64,000 nucleotides of DNA from G965218495 sp965218495 (GTDB lineage: Bacteria > Bacteroidota > Rhodothermia > Rhodothermales > Bin80). This document shows, one piece after another, positions 9,065 to 17,716 of this stretch (position 1 is the stretch's first letter; each line of letters starts with the position of its first letter). The stretch spans positions 4,092,001-4,156,000 of the forward strand of contig OZ244626.1 of the NCBI GenBank assembly GCA_965218495.1. The letters are read 5' to 3'. The notes under the pieces are model-generated. The model had not been told where the DNA came from. It searched no databases and saw nothing but the letters and a program-made list of their open reading frames with translations. The position numbers and the translations under genes are program-made.

Positions 9065-10165
9065 TTATCCATCCGCGCCTATGGCCTCACGGATGGATCC
9101 CAAGCCATCCCGCTCACAGCAGGCAGCGAGACCTGCCTTGATACGTTTTACAATACTGGGGCCTTCATACGCTAGCGAAGTATAGAACTGTACCAGCGTG
9201 GCACCCGCGCGCAGCATGCGATAGGCCGCCTGCGCGGAATCAACGCCACCCACTCCGATGATAGGAGTCTGGGGGCCTAGGCGACGATACAGATACCGCA
9301 CCAGCCGCATGGTGCGCGGCCTGAGCGGTGGACCGCTTACGCCTCCCGCGCCGATCAAGGCAACGGCGTCCGGGCGAGTCTTTAGGCCATCGCGGTCCGC
9401 GGCCGTATTGGTCGCGATATAGCCGCGGACTCCATGGGCCCGCCCTACAGCCAGAATCTCCTCGATCTGACTGTCAAAGACCACGCGGGCGGAGGGTGGC
9501 GGCGATACCTTTAGAAAGATGGGCGGTTGACTGTAGAGCCCACGGCGCTCTCTGAAGATGGCCTCAAGTAACGTGTCAAGGCTGGCCGGATCCTCAAACG
9601 TCTTGCCGTCCGCCGTGTTTGGGCACGAGACGTTTAGCGCTACGTAGTCCGCCATGGGCGCCAGGCGAACGAAGCTCGTACAGTAATCCGCAACGGCTTC
9701 CGGCCCTACGATCGCAGCATTGTGCGTCTTTGCAAGGCTGATGCCGATCGGGATATGACACCGCTTGCGCACTCTCTTGATCCGCTGGCTGATCCGCGCT
9801 GCACCCTGGTTCGGAAGCCCCATCCGGTTGATGATTGCCTGATCTTCAGGCAGCCTAAAAGTCCGCGGACGCGGGTTTCCCCGGGAGGCGTGTGCAGTGA
9901 CGGAGCCAACCTCTACAAAGCCAAAGCCTAACGTCTCCCAAAATGGCAATAGCTGGCCATTCTTGTCAAAGCCTGCAGCTAGGCCCACAGGGTTGCCAAA
10001 GTCCAGCCCTGCGACCCGCTGCTGCAGTACCGCATCTTCATAGACATAGTGCCTGCGCATCCGTCCAGGCGCACCAACTTGCGCCAGACGAGCAGCTGCG
10101 AAACCCAGCGCGTGCGCGCGTTCAGGATCGAGCCGAAAAAGCCATGGACGGAGAACATCATACAT
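9065..10165 (-). CDS. pyrD: Dihydroorotate dehydrogenase (quinone), class 2
   Basis: This enzyme oxidises dihydroorotate to orotate in pyrimidine synthesis and passes electrons to membrane quinone. The 366-residue length and N-terminal helical extension (residues 1-45) are those of class 2 enzymes. FMN-barrel motifs are visible: GLAAGFDKNG (about 63-72), NRMGLPNQG, NVSCPNT with the class 2 catalytic Ser, KVSPPPS, TNTAADRDGL, GGVSGPPLRP and GVGGVDSAQ. It lies 68 bp downstream of the Peptidase-MA/TolB gene on the same strand and may be co-transcribed with it, though the functions are not obviously linked. Confidence 0.95.
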   Translation of the reverse strand: MYDVLRPWLFRLDPERAHALGFAAARLAQVGAPGRMRRHYVYEDAVLQQRVAGLDFGNPVGLAAGFDKNGQLLPFWETLGFGFVEVGSVTAHASRGNPRPRTFRLPEDQAIINRMGLPNQGAARISQRIKRVRKRCHIPIGISLAKTHNAAIVGPEAVADYCTSFVRLAPMADYVALNVSCPNTADGKTFEDPASLDTLLEAIFRERRGLYSQPPIFLKVSPPPSARVVFDSQIEEILAVGRAHGVRGYIATNTAADRDGLKTRPDAVALIGAGGVSGPPLRPRTMRLVRYLYRRLGPQTPIIGVGGVDSAQAAYRMLRAGATLVQFYTSLAYEGPSIVKRIKAGLAACCERDGLGSIREAIGADG

Positions 10166-10233
10166 GGGCGAGTGCGTACGCCAGCAGACGACTAAACCTG
10201 TGAGCGGAGACTGTGCCCGCCCACGCAGACCTG

Positions 10234-13200
10234 CTACCAGCCGGGACTGAACAGGAATCCAAAATGTGCACCCCGGTCTGGACGCTGGAAAGGATATGCA
10301 TAGTAAAACTCAGCGACGATATAGCCCAGAATGTTGATGCGGGCTGCGGTGCCAACGCTGGCTACGGGTGCGCGCCCGGTCCCGTCAATCTCCCACTTTA
10401 GCAGGTCGAACGGATTGTCCCGCTTCGTCCAGGCCAGACCAGCATCAGCAAACCCGACAAGCTCCAGCGGGATATATGGGAATTTGATGAGCCCGAGCGC
10501 CTCGGTGCCAAAGAGCGGAATGCGAACCTCCGCGCTCATCATCGCAAGGCGCGAGCCCTCAAGTCGCGCAAATACGCTACACCCTGGATCCGTACACTCC
10601 GCCCCGTCAAACGAGTAGCGGCTGTAGCCACGGAGGAAGCCCGGGTAATACGGCACATCCAAGTACTCCTTTGCAAACACCCCAGATTCATCCAGCTTTG
10701 GGCCATAGTTGGCACTATGCAGACCCCGTACCGCAAACGTAACAGGCTTCCTGAAAAAATACCGCCGGTAGTCGGCCAGTACCCCGATGAAGCTGTTGGA
10801 GCCTACCCTTGGCGCAACCTGCAGGCGGTATCGCCCGCCTTGCAGCGGCGAAGTGTATCCAAAGTTGGAGAAGTCTCCCACGTATGCCACGCCAACCTGC
10901 GCCAGATTAATTGCGTCAGGCTCACAAGTAGAAGCCTCACTTAACTCTTCTTGCGTGAGGTCACTGCACTTATCAAACCGTGTTCGCTGCCGGCTTTGCC
11001 CGAAGGGCGTATTAACAATCTGAATCAGCTCGTAGTCAAAGGAGTACCGCGAAAACCCTCCGAATAATTCCACGCGACGTGTTGTGGAAAACGGGTACGA
11101 GCCAATGCCTATCAGTTCATCTACAAAAATTCGCTGCCGCAGGTCACGGTAAACCAACTGGTTATACTGGTTATAACCCGCTTGGGGATACCCGTATACC
11201 AACGGCGTATGGCCCACCATGCCACCATAGTTGAAACGCCTACTGCGGTTCATGTAAACGGTCTGGCCACCTATGTCCTTGAAGGTGCCATTGGCCTGAG
11301 CCACAAGCAACAGCTCTCTGTTGCCCAGCATGTCGCTGAAAAAGAATCCGATGCCACCGTAGACACTATTTCCGTACCCGTAATTGCCGCCGACGCTTGC
11401 ACCCAGCGTAGGTGGCGCCACATAGTTCAGCCTCAGGCGCGAGCTGTACGAGGTCTCATCCACGGGCGCCGGCTGCGGAAGCCCCGTTAGCGGATCATCC
11501 AGATAGTCAGCTACCAAGCCCTCGTTGCGGGCGCTAAAGGGCGGCAACACACCCGCCATCGACGTTTCATCCGTCGCCGCTGTGACTAGGATGCCTTGCG
11601 CATCGGATGCGTCCAGGGAAAACACGCTGTAGTCGCCATCATAGAATACAGAATACATCAAGCGCCCATTCTGGGTCGCGACCGACATCGTCGGCGACAG
11701 CGCCGTGATGCCGCTGACACCGGTCTTCAGGCTGGTAACCCTGTACACGTCGCCCTCGGCCAGCGTGTAGCGGTAAATGTCAGAAAAGCCGTCCTGATCG
11801 CTGACGAAATACAGACTTCGGCCATCTGGCGAAAACTGCGGGTTAATGTGCTTGCCGTGCCTGAAGGGAACGATCGTTTCCATTGCACCGTCGTGCACGT
11901 CGACCAGCGTCAGGCGGGTCTTTGCATATTCGAGCAGTTCGAAATCCGTGCCACCCGGCCCTCGGTCGCTGATCACCGCGATAGTCTGCCCGTCTGGGGA
12001 CCATGCCGGATGAAAATCCGCGTAGCGGTCATTGGTCAGCTGCCGCACGTTGCCGGTGGCCAGGTCCAGTACATACAGGTCGCTGAGACCACCGTCAATG
12101 CCACTGAACGCGATTGAGCGGCCGTGAGGCGCCCACGCCGGGTTGCTCAGCGCACCTACGCCGGCCACTTTAATGCGGCGCTCTACGCTGCCGCTGTCGA
12201 GATCCCAGATGGTGAGCTCATTGTCACCCTGCGCGAAGGTTACAAAGACAAACTTCTTGCCATCGGGAGACCAGGAACCAGCCGAGTTGATGAATCGGAT
12301 GTTGTCGAAATGCGGGTTCGAGTTCGTGGCACGCAGCTTCCGAATCGTCTTCCCAGTTGTTGCATCCGCGATGAACAGGTTGATGTTGAACACGTCCCGT
12401 TCGGACAGGTAGGCCACATATTGGCCGTCCGGGCTCACCGTGGGCGACAGATGGAGGTTGCCGCCGGTGATCGCCTGGGTCAGCACGGGGCGTCCTGCAC
12501 TGTCCGGGTGCACACGCCCCTCCATCAGCGGCAAGTACGCCTCCTTGACCGCCGCGGCCCACTCCGTAGACAGCGAGTCTGCCCGGATGCCGATCGTATA
12601 GACAAAGGCCGAGTCCACACCCGTGCGCCCGCCCAACTTGAAGAGATTCGTTACCGCTGCGTCTCCATACTTGCCGCCGATATACGCCAGGTAGGCCTGA
12701 CCAAAGCGGTAAGGAAAGTACTTGTTGCTTCTCGTCAGATCGTCGATCGTTGGCAGGTCGTCTCTCAGTGCCGCATCTCGCATCCACATGGCCGTGTGCG
12801 GATCCTCGCGTCCCACCGATAGATATTCCGCCATGCCCTCAACCAGCCAATTGGAAAGCAGCTGCAAGGAGAAGCGGGAGCTGTCGTTGCGGACCAGCCC
12901 GATGTCGTACTGAAAGGAGTGCACCAGCTCATGCCCTAAGACATGGTCCGTCTCGCTATAGATGCCGGTGAGCGGCATGACAACGCGCTCTTGCAGGCTT
13001 TCGGTCACGCCGCCGGTACCCTGGCCTATGAAGCCGCCGATGACGTTAGTCTGCTGGAAGTCTGCGTCGTTGGCGTAGAGTATGATCGGCTTTCGCTCGT
13101 AGAATTCGCGCAAAAATGTGCGCGCGTGTCGCCGGTACCAGCGCTCTCCCATACGCGCCGCATCGGTAACTGCCTCCTTTTCCTCCGGATAGTAGTAGAA

Positions 13201-13344
13201 TTCGAAGTGCTGCGTCTTGAAGCTGCGGAACTGGAAGTTGTCGTACTGTACCTTGTTGCGGCCAAACCCCTGGGCAAGCGCGTCACCAGCCGTGGTCAGG
13301 AGTATGGCCACCATCACGACAGCCAACAGCGAAAATGATTTCAT
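10234..13344 (-). CDS. Peptidase-MA / TolB-like propeller / outer-membrane barrel fusion
   Basis: This is a 1,036-residue exported protein with three regions. A signal peptide (MKSFSLLAVVMVAILLTTAG, cleaved after ALAQ) is followed by a Peptidase-MA-like domain with the zinc motif H138-E-L-V-H142. Residues about 300-600 carry repeated PD40/TolB-type propeller blades (SPTVSPDGQYVAYLS, NPAWAPHGRSIAFSG, HPAWSPDGQTIAVIS, NPQFSPDGRSLYFVS). The C-terminal third (about 680-1036) is rich in alternating aromatic strands and ends in F-L-F-S-P-G-W, typical of an outer-membrane barrel related to the surface-antigen/BamA group. The start at 13344 is preferred because it begins the signal peptide. It probably acts at the outer membrane; substrate unknown. 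Confidence 0.8.
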   Translation of the reverse strand: MKSFSLLAVVMVAILLTTAGDALAQGFGRNKVQYDNFQFRSFKTQHFEFYYYPEEKEAVTDAARMGERWYRRHARTFLREFYERKPIILYANDADFQQTNVIGGFIGQGTGGVTESLQERVVMPLTGIYSETDHVLGHELVHSFQYDIGLVRNDSSRFSLQLLSNWLVEGMAEYLSVGREDPHTAMWMRDAALRDDLPTIDDLTRSNKYFPYRFGQAYLAYIGGKYGDAAVTNLFKLGGRTGVDSAFVYTIGIRADSLSTEWAAAVKEAYLPLMEGRVHPDSAGRPVLTQAITGGNLHLSPTVSPDGQYVAYLSERDVFNINLFIADATTGKTIRKLRATNSNPHFDNIRFINSAGSWSPDGKKFVFVTFAQGDNELTIWDLDSGSVERRIKVAGVGALSNPAWAPHGRSIAFSGIDGGLSDLYVLDLATGNVRQLTNDRYADFHPAWSPDGQTIAVISDRGPGGTDFELLEYAKTRLTLVDVHDGAMETIVPFRHGKHINPQFSPDGRSLYFVSDQDGFSDIYRYTLAEGDVYRVTSLKTGVSGITALSPTMSVATQNGRLMYSVFYDGDYSVFSLDASDAQGILVTAATDETSMAGVLPPFSARNEGLVADYLDDPLTGLPQPAPVDETSYSSRLRLNYVAPPTLGASVGGNYGYGNSVYGGIGFFFSDMLGNRELLLVAQANGTFKDIGGQTVYMNRSRRFNYGGMVGHTPLVYGYPQAGYNQYNQLVYRDLRQRIFVDELIGIGSYPFSTTRRVELFGGFSRYSFDYELIQIVNTPFGQSRQRTRFDKCSDLTQEELSEASTCEPDAINLAQVGVAYVGDFSNFGYTSPLQGGRYRLQVAPRVGSNSFIGVLADYRRYFFRKPVTFAVRGLHSANYGPKLDESGVFAKEYLDVPYYPGFLRGYSRYSFDGAECTDPGCSVFARLEGSRLAMMSAEVRIPLFGTEALGLIKFPYIPLELVGFADAGLAWTKRDNPFDLLKWEIDGTGRAPVASVGTAARINILGYIVAEFYYAYPFQRPDRGAHFGFLFSPGW

Positions 13345-13493
13345 GGTGATAAGGCTTGGTGGCACGTCTCGGTGTAACAAGTGGTGACCCTAGCGGTTGC
13401 AAGAGTATCCAAAAATGTCCAACGATGAAAGGGAAACGCCTCTTAGACGCCGATGCTGATATTGGACCACAAACAGTATGCCAGTCTTTACAT

Positions 13494-13509
13494 TGGAGTA
13501 GTTACTCCA
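13494..13509 (+). promoter_or_regulatory. Short hairpin just upstream of mrdA start
   Basis: TGGAGTA and TACTCCA form an inverted repeat separated by 2 bases, ending 4 bases before the mrdA start codon. The 5' arm contains the only GGAG ribosome-binding-like sequence in the leader, so folding would hide it. Whether this controls translation is inference. Confidence 0.35.
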
Positions 13510-13513
13510 CGCC

Positions 13514-15337
13514 ATGCGGGACTATAGGGTTTCCATCTTCGTCGCCACGATCCTTCTTTCAATAGGGTTGCTGGGGGCACGCCTGTTCGGGCTGCAGATC
13601 ATCAGGCGGGGTGATGCACAGGAGGTTTCCAGAGGCAATGCGCTGCGCACGCTTCGGGTGATGCCGGCCCGCGGTGCGATTTATGACCTGCACGGCGTGC
13701 TCATGGTGCATAATGAGCCTTCGTACACGGTGACGCTGACGCCCCGCTTTTTCGCTGAAGAAAAGACGCCGCTGCTCGCTCGCCATCTTGGAGTGGAGGA
13801 TTCAGTAGTTTCGGCCAAACTTGCAGAGGCCAGTCGCTGGGCATCATACCGCCCGAGCAAGTCCTTTACGGATGTCCCCTATGGGCAGTACAGCCGTATT
13901 CAGGAAGACCTCTTTCTTCTGCCCGGCGTAGACAAGGAGATCAGCCAGAAGCGCCGATACCCATCGGCGGCGCGCGCCTCCCACGCGCTTGGCTATGTCG
14001 GCGAAATCACACGCGCAGAACTTGACGCTCAGGTGTCTTCCGGCAGCTATCGGCAAGGAGACAACGTTGGACGCACCGGAGTAGAGCGAGCGTACGAATC
14101 CTACCTTCGAGGCATTCCCGGCAGTGCCTTGCGTGTGGTCAATGTGTACGGGCTGGAAGTGAAGTCATACCTCGACGGAAAGGGTGACGAGGCACCGGTA
14201 AGCGGCTACGATATCCATATGGCCATGGATGTCGGCGTGCAGGCGCTGGCCGAATCGCTGTTCGTCAACAAGCGTGGCGCAGCCGTGGCGCTTGACGCTA
14301 ACACCGGGGGCATCATCGCGCTGGTCAGCTCGCCAGACTTTGATCCGACGCTATTCGCTGGTAGCATTGACCAAGCGGAGTGGCAAGCCATCAACAGCCA
14401 TCCGGAAAAGCCGCTGTACAATCGTGCGTCAATGAACCGGATGCCACCTGGCTCCACCTGGAAGCCCATGATGGCACTGATGGCTCTCGACACCGGACTA
14501 ATTGATCCCTCGGGACCGAACAGTACGGTGTACTGCGGCGGCTACCATCCCATGGGAAGAGGACAAGTCTTCAAATGCCTTAGCCGGCATGGTGAGCAAG
14601 ATGTCGTCCGTGCAATCCAGAATAGCTGCAACACGTTCTTTTTCGAGATGGGGCGCCGCATGGAGATTAACACCTTTAAGCGATACGCCAACATGTTCGG
14701 CTTTGGGCTGCTGGCACCAACGGACATCCGCGAGCAGACCTCCGGGCTCATCCCGGACTCGGCATACCTCAACACCACGCATGTGCAGTGGGGCCAGGGG
14801 ACGGTCATGAATCTTGGCATTGGTCAGGGTGATATGGGCGTAACCCCGTTGCAGCTTGCCCGCTATATCGCGGCCATTGGCAACGGCGGGTACTTGTACG
14901 AGCCTCACCTGGTATCCTACCTGTCCAACCCGGTCTTCGGCGACTCCGTGCGCTTTGCGCCCGAACCGGCCCGCATTCCCATTGACACGTCGTATTTTTC
15001 TTTGGTTCGCCACGGATTGCGTCTGGTCATGGAGAATGGCTCTGGCCGTCTGGCCCAAATACCCGGAATCCCGAGCGGCGGCAAGACGGGCACCGCCGAG
15101 GCGTCAGGCGGAATGGAGGACCATTCCGTTTTCGTGATGTTCGCACCTTATGACGACCCCCAAATTGCCGTGGCGGTACAATGCGAAAATGCGGGCGGCG
15201 GCAGCGGGTGCGCCGCCCCCATTGCCAGCCTGATGGCCGAGCGGTACCTCAAAGGTCACCTGCCAGATTCACCGCAGGTGCGAATCAGGATGAATCGTGC
15301 CTTGAACGTCAGCAGTGAGCCCCTTCCGCCGCAGTAG
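13514..15337 (+). CDS. mrdA: Penicillin-binding protein 2, elongasome transpeptidase
   Basis: This class B penicillin-binding protein cross-links peptidoglycan during lateral wall growth as the partner of RodA. The 607 residues comprise one N-terminal membrane anchor (VSIFVATILLSIGLLGARLF), a dimerisation domain with RVMPARGAIYDLHG (about 50-62), and the transpeptidase domain. Catalytic motifs are S314-T-W-K317, S371-C-N373 and K524-T-G-T. It heads a six-gene operon; rodA begins 2 bases after its stop. Confidence 0.95.
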   Translation: MRDYRVSIFVATILLSIGLLGARLFGLQIIRRGDAQEVSRGNALRTLRVMPARGAIYDLHGVLMVHNEPSYTVTLTPRFFAEEKTPLLARHLGVEDSVVSAKLAEASRWASYRPSKSFTDVPYGQYSRIQEDLFLLPGVDKEISQKRRYPSAARASHALGYVGEITRAELDAQVSSGSYRQGDNVGRTGVERAYESYLRGIPGSALRVVNVYGLEVKSYLDGKGDEAPVSGYDIHMAMDVGVQALAESLFVNKRGAAVALDANTGGIIALVSSPDFDPTLFAGSIDQAEWQAINSHPEKPLYNRASMNRMPPGSTWKPMMALMALDTGLIDPSGPNSTVYCGGYHPMGRGQVFKCLSRHGEQDVVRAIQNSCNTFFFEMGRRMEINTFKRYANMFGFGLLAPTDIREQTSGLIPDSAYLNTTHVQWGQGTVMNLGIGQGDMGVTPLQLARYIAAIGNGGYLYEPHLVSYLSNPVFGDSVRFAPEPARIPIDTSYFSLVRHGLRLVMENGSGRLAQIPGIPSGGKTGTAEASGGMEDHSVFVMFAPYDDPQIAVAVQCENAGGGSGCAAPIASLMAERYLKGHLPDSPQVRIRMNRALNVSSEPLPPQ

Positions 15338-15339
15338 CC

Positions 15340-16593
15340 ATGCGCACGTGGTATCGCAGCCTGGACTTCTGGTCTCTCCTAGTGTGGCTGGGCCTGGTTG
15401 CGATGGGGCTGATGGCCATCTACAGCGCCACGCAGGGTGAGGCACACCAGTATCTGGAAGGGAGTGTCAAGAACAATTTCGATCGTCAACTGGTTTGGCT
15501 GTGCGTCGCGGTGGTGGGCGCCGTTATTGCGCTTCTGATTCCGGTGCGCCAGTACATGGATCTTGCCTTTGTGGGATATGGGGCATGCATCGTGCTGCTG
15601 GTTGCGGCGCTCGTGCTCGGGCGTGAAGTCGGCGGCGCCCGCTCCTGGGTGTATATCGGGCCCTACGGCTTTCAATCATCCGAGTTGGCAAAGGTGGGGA
15701 CACTCATTGCCATGGCCCGGATAGTGTCCGCACGAGGGCAAAGCAGTCCGCTGGGCGTTACGCTGATTGCGATCGGGCTGCTGCTGGTTCCGGCCGCCCT
15801 TATCGTACTACAGAATGATACGGGAACGGCACTCGTATTTATTGGCATCATACCCATTGTGCTGTTTTGGACCGGCACACCGCTTTGGCTGGTGATCCTG
15901 CTGGTCTCCCCTGCTGTTGCCGGCTACCTTTCCATCTGGTATATGCCAGCGGCTATAGCGTTTTCCTTGGCCTTGGCCCTGGCGCTCTACCTATGGTATC
16001 GCAACGTGCATTTGGCAGCCGCGGGCGGGCTGATAAGTGGTGCCACGGTCGCAGCCGTGTATTTTGCCTTGGCCAAGGTGCTGCAGCCGCACCAGGTGGC
16101 ACGCATTAATGCTTTTGCCAACCCGGAAGCACCGGAATTTCGCAGCGGCGTAGGGTTTCACCTGATGCAGTCCAAGGCGGCCATTGGCTCCGGGGGCCTT
16201 AGTGGACAGGGCTTCATGCAGGGCACCCAAACGCAGGGCGCCTACATCCCGGAGCAGTCCACGGACTTCATCTTTTCTGTAATCGGGGAGGAGTTTGGAT
16301 TTCTTGGGGCGATTCTGGTACTCACGCTCTTCGCAATTCTGCTTATCCGGCTTGTTCAGCTGGCTGCGCAGATGAATCACCCGTTTGGAAGCGTTATCGC
16401 GGCCGGCGCCGCGGGCATGTTTCTGATCCAAGTCTATATCAACGTAGGGATGGTGTTGGGCCTATTGCCAGTTATCGGCATTCCGTTGCCGCTGGTATCT
16501 TATGGCGGGTCGGCCCTTCTGGCAAACACGGCGCTATTGGCCATCGTCTTCAACCTGCACATGCGTCGCAAGGAGTTCGCACTGTACGTATAG
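15340..16593 (+). CDS. rodA: Rod-shape-determining SEDS glycosyltransferase
   Basis: RodA polymerises glycan strands from lipid II and works with PBP2. The 417 residues contain about ten hydrophobic segments. SEDS motifs are visible: GGARSWVYIGPYGFQSSELAK (split here as GGARSWVYIG at about 91 and FQSSELAK), the QSKAAIGSGG block (about 280), STDFIFSVIGEEFG (about 308-321) and LVSYGGSALL near the C-terminus. It lies directly behind mrdA, the usual arrangement, so the cell is probably rod-shaped. Confidence 0.96.
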   Translation: MRTWYRSLDFWSLLVWLGLVAMGLMAIYSATQGEAHQYLEGSVKNNFDRQLVWLCVAVVGAVIALLIPVRQYMDLAFVGYGACIVLLVAALVLGREVGGARSWVYIGPYGFQSSELAKVGTLIAMARIVSARGQSSPLGVTLIAIGLLLVPAALIVLQNDTGTALVFIGIIPIVLFWTGTPLWLVILLVSPAVAGYLSIWYMPAAIAFSLALALALYLWYRNVHLAAAGGLISGATVAAVYFALAKVLQPHQVARINAFANPEAPEFRSGVGFHLMQSKAAIGSGGLSGQGFMQGTQTQGAYIPEQSTDFIFSVIGEEFGFLGAILVLTLFAILLIRLVQLAAQMNHPFGSVIAAGAAGMFLIQVYINVGMVLGLLPVIGIPLPLVSYGGSALLANTALLAIVFNLHMRRKEFALYV

Positions 16594-16597
16594 GGCT

Positions 16598-17716
16598 ATG
16601 ACAGCGGATGTGGTCGTGGTAGGCCTTGGCGCGGCGGGCAGCGCCGCGCTGTACCATTTGGCACGCCGAGGCATGCGGGTCGTGGGGCTGGACCGCTTCG
16701 CACCGCCACACACAATGGGCTCCACGCACGGCGGCAGTCGCATCATCCGCAAAGCCTACTTCGAGGGCACGCAGTACCTGCCGCTTCTCACGCGAGCATA
16801 CGAGCTTTGGGCCGCGCTGGAGGAAGAAGTGGGCCAGCAGCTAATCACCCGATGCGGATGCCTCAACATCGCCCCTGACGGTAGCGACATGATTGAAGGG
16901 GCCCACCGTAGCGCAACGGCCGCAGGCACTGAAGTAGCACTCATGACCCCTGAAGAGGTGCGGGCAACCTTTCCGGCCTTCTACCTGCGGGACTACGAGG
17001 TGGCCCTGTTCGAGCCGAATGCAGGCGCCATCCACCCGGAGCGAGGTGTGGCGGCGCACCTTAATCGGGCGCAGGCAGGCAGTGCGCGTGTCTGCTTCAA
17101 CGAGCCCGTCCGGTCCTGGGACTTTGTTCCTGGGGGCGTGGCGGTGCACACGGCGTCGCGCACCTTGCATGCAGGGAAAATGGTGGTTACAGCCGGGGCC
17201 TGGATCGGCTCGCTGCTTAAGGATGACAGCCCGCCCGTTAAGGTGGAGCGGGTAATGAATGCGTGGTTTGCCACGTCAGGCGATGCCTTTAGCGCCGAAC
17301 GTTGCCCCACCTTCATATGGCAACATGAGAGCGCGCATTCCTACGGATTCCCGGACCTGGGCCACGGCATAAAGGCCGGCATGCACTACCACGGCACGCT
17401 GGTGGATCACCCCTCGGAAGTTGACCGCACCATCCGACCCAGCGAAACGCATGACCTCCGCGCCCTGCTTTTGCGCCTCTTTCCGATCGGGCTCGGACCC
17501 AACACGCATGCGGCCACGTGCTTGTACACCAATGCACCGGACAAGCACTACCTGATAGATTACCTTGGCGGCACGGAGCAACGGATCGTCGTTGGCAGCG
17601 CCTGCTCCGGGCACGGATTCAAGTCTTCCGCCGCCGTGGGCGAGGCGCTGGCCGACCTGGCAATGGACCGTCAGCCGCGCACATGTATTGAAGCATTCCA
17701 GTGGCGATGGCCATGA
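16598..17716 (+). CDS. FAD-dependent N-methyl amino-acid oxidase, MSOX/SolA type
   Basis: The product is 372 residues and belongs to the monomeric sarcosine oxidase / N-methyltryptophan oxidase family, which oxidatively demethylates N-methyl amino acids to an amino acid, formaldehyde and hydrogen peroxide. The N-terminus has the FAD-binding GLGAAGSAALYHLA (about 8-21) and the family block STHGGSRIIRKAY. Near the C-terminus, ATCLYTNAPD carries the Cys that binds FAD covalently in this family, and SGHGFK follows. The start 4 bases after rodA is chosen over a longer frame lying inside rodA. The exact substrate cannot be told. Confidence 0.85.
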   Translation: MTADVVVVGLGAAGSAALYHLARRGMRVVGLDRFAPPHTMGSTHGGSRIIRKAYFEGTQYLPLLTRAYELWAALEEEVGQQLITRCGCLNIAPDGSDMIEGAHRSATAAGTEVALMTPEEVRATFPAFYLRDYEVALFEPNAGAIHPERGVAAHLNRAQAGSARVCFNEPVRSWDFVPGGVAVHTASRTLHAGKMVVTAGAWIGSLLKDDSPPVKVERVMNAWFATSGDAFSAERCPTFIWQHESAHSYGFPDLGHGIKAGMHYHGTLVDHPSEVDRTIRPSETHDLRALLLRLFPIGLGPNTHAATCLYTNAPDKHYLIDYLGGTEQRIVVGSACSGHGFKSSAAVGEALADLAMDRQPRTCIEAFQWRWP

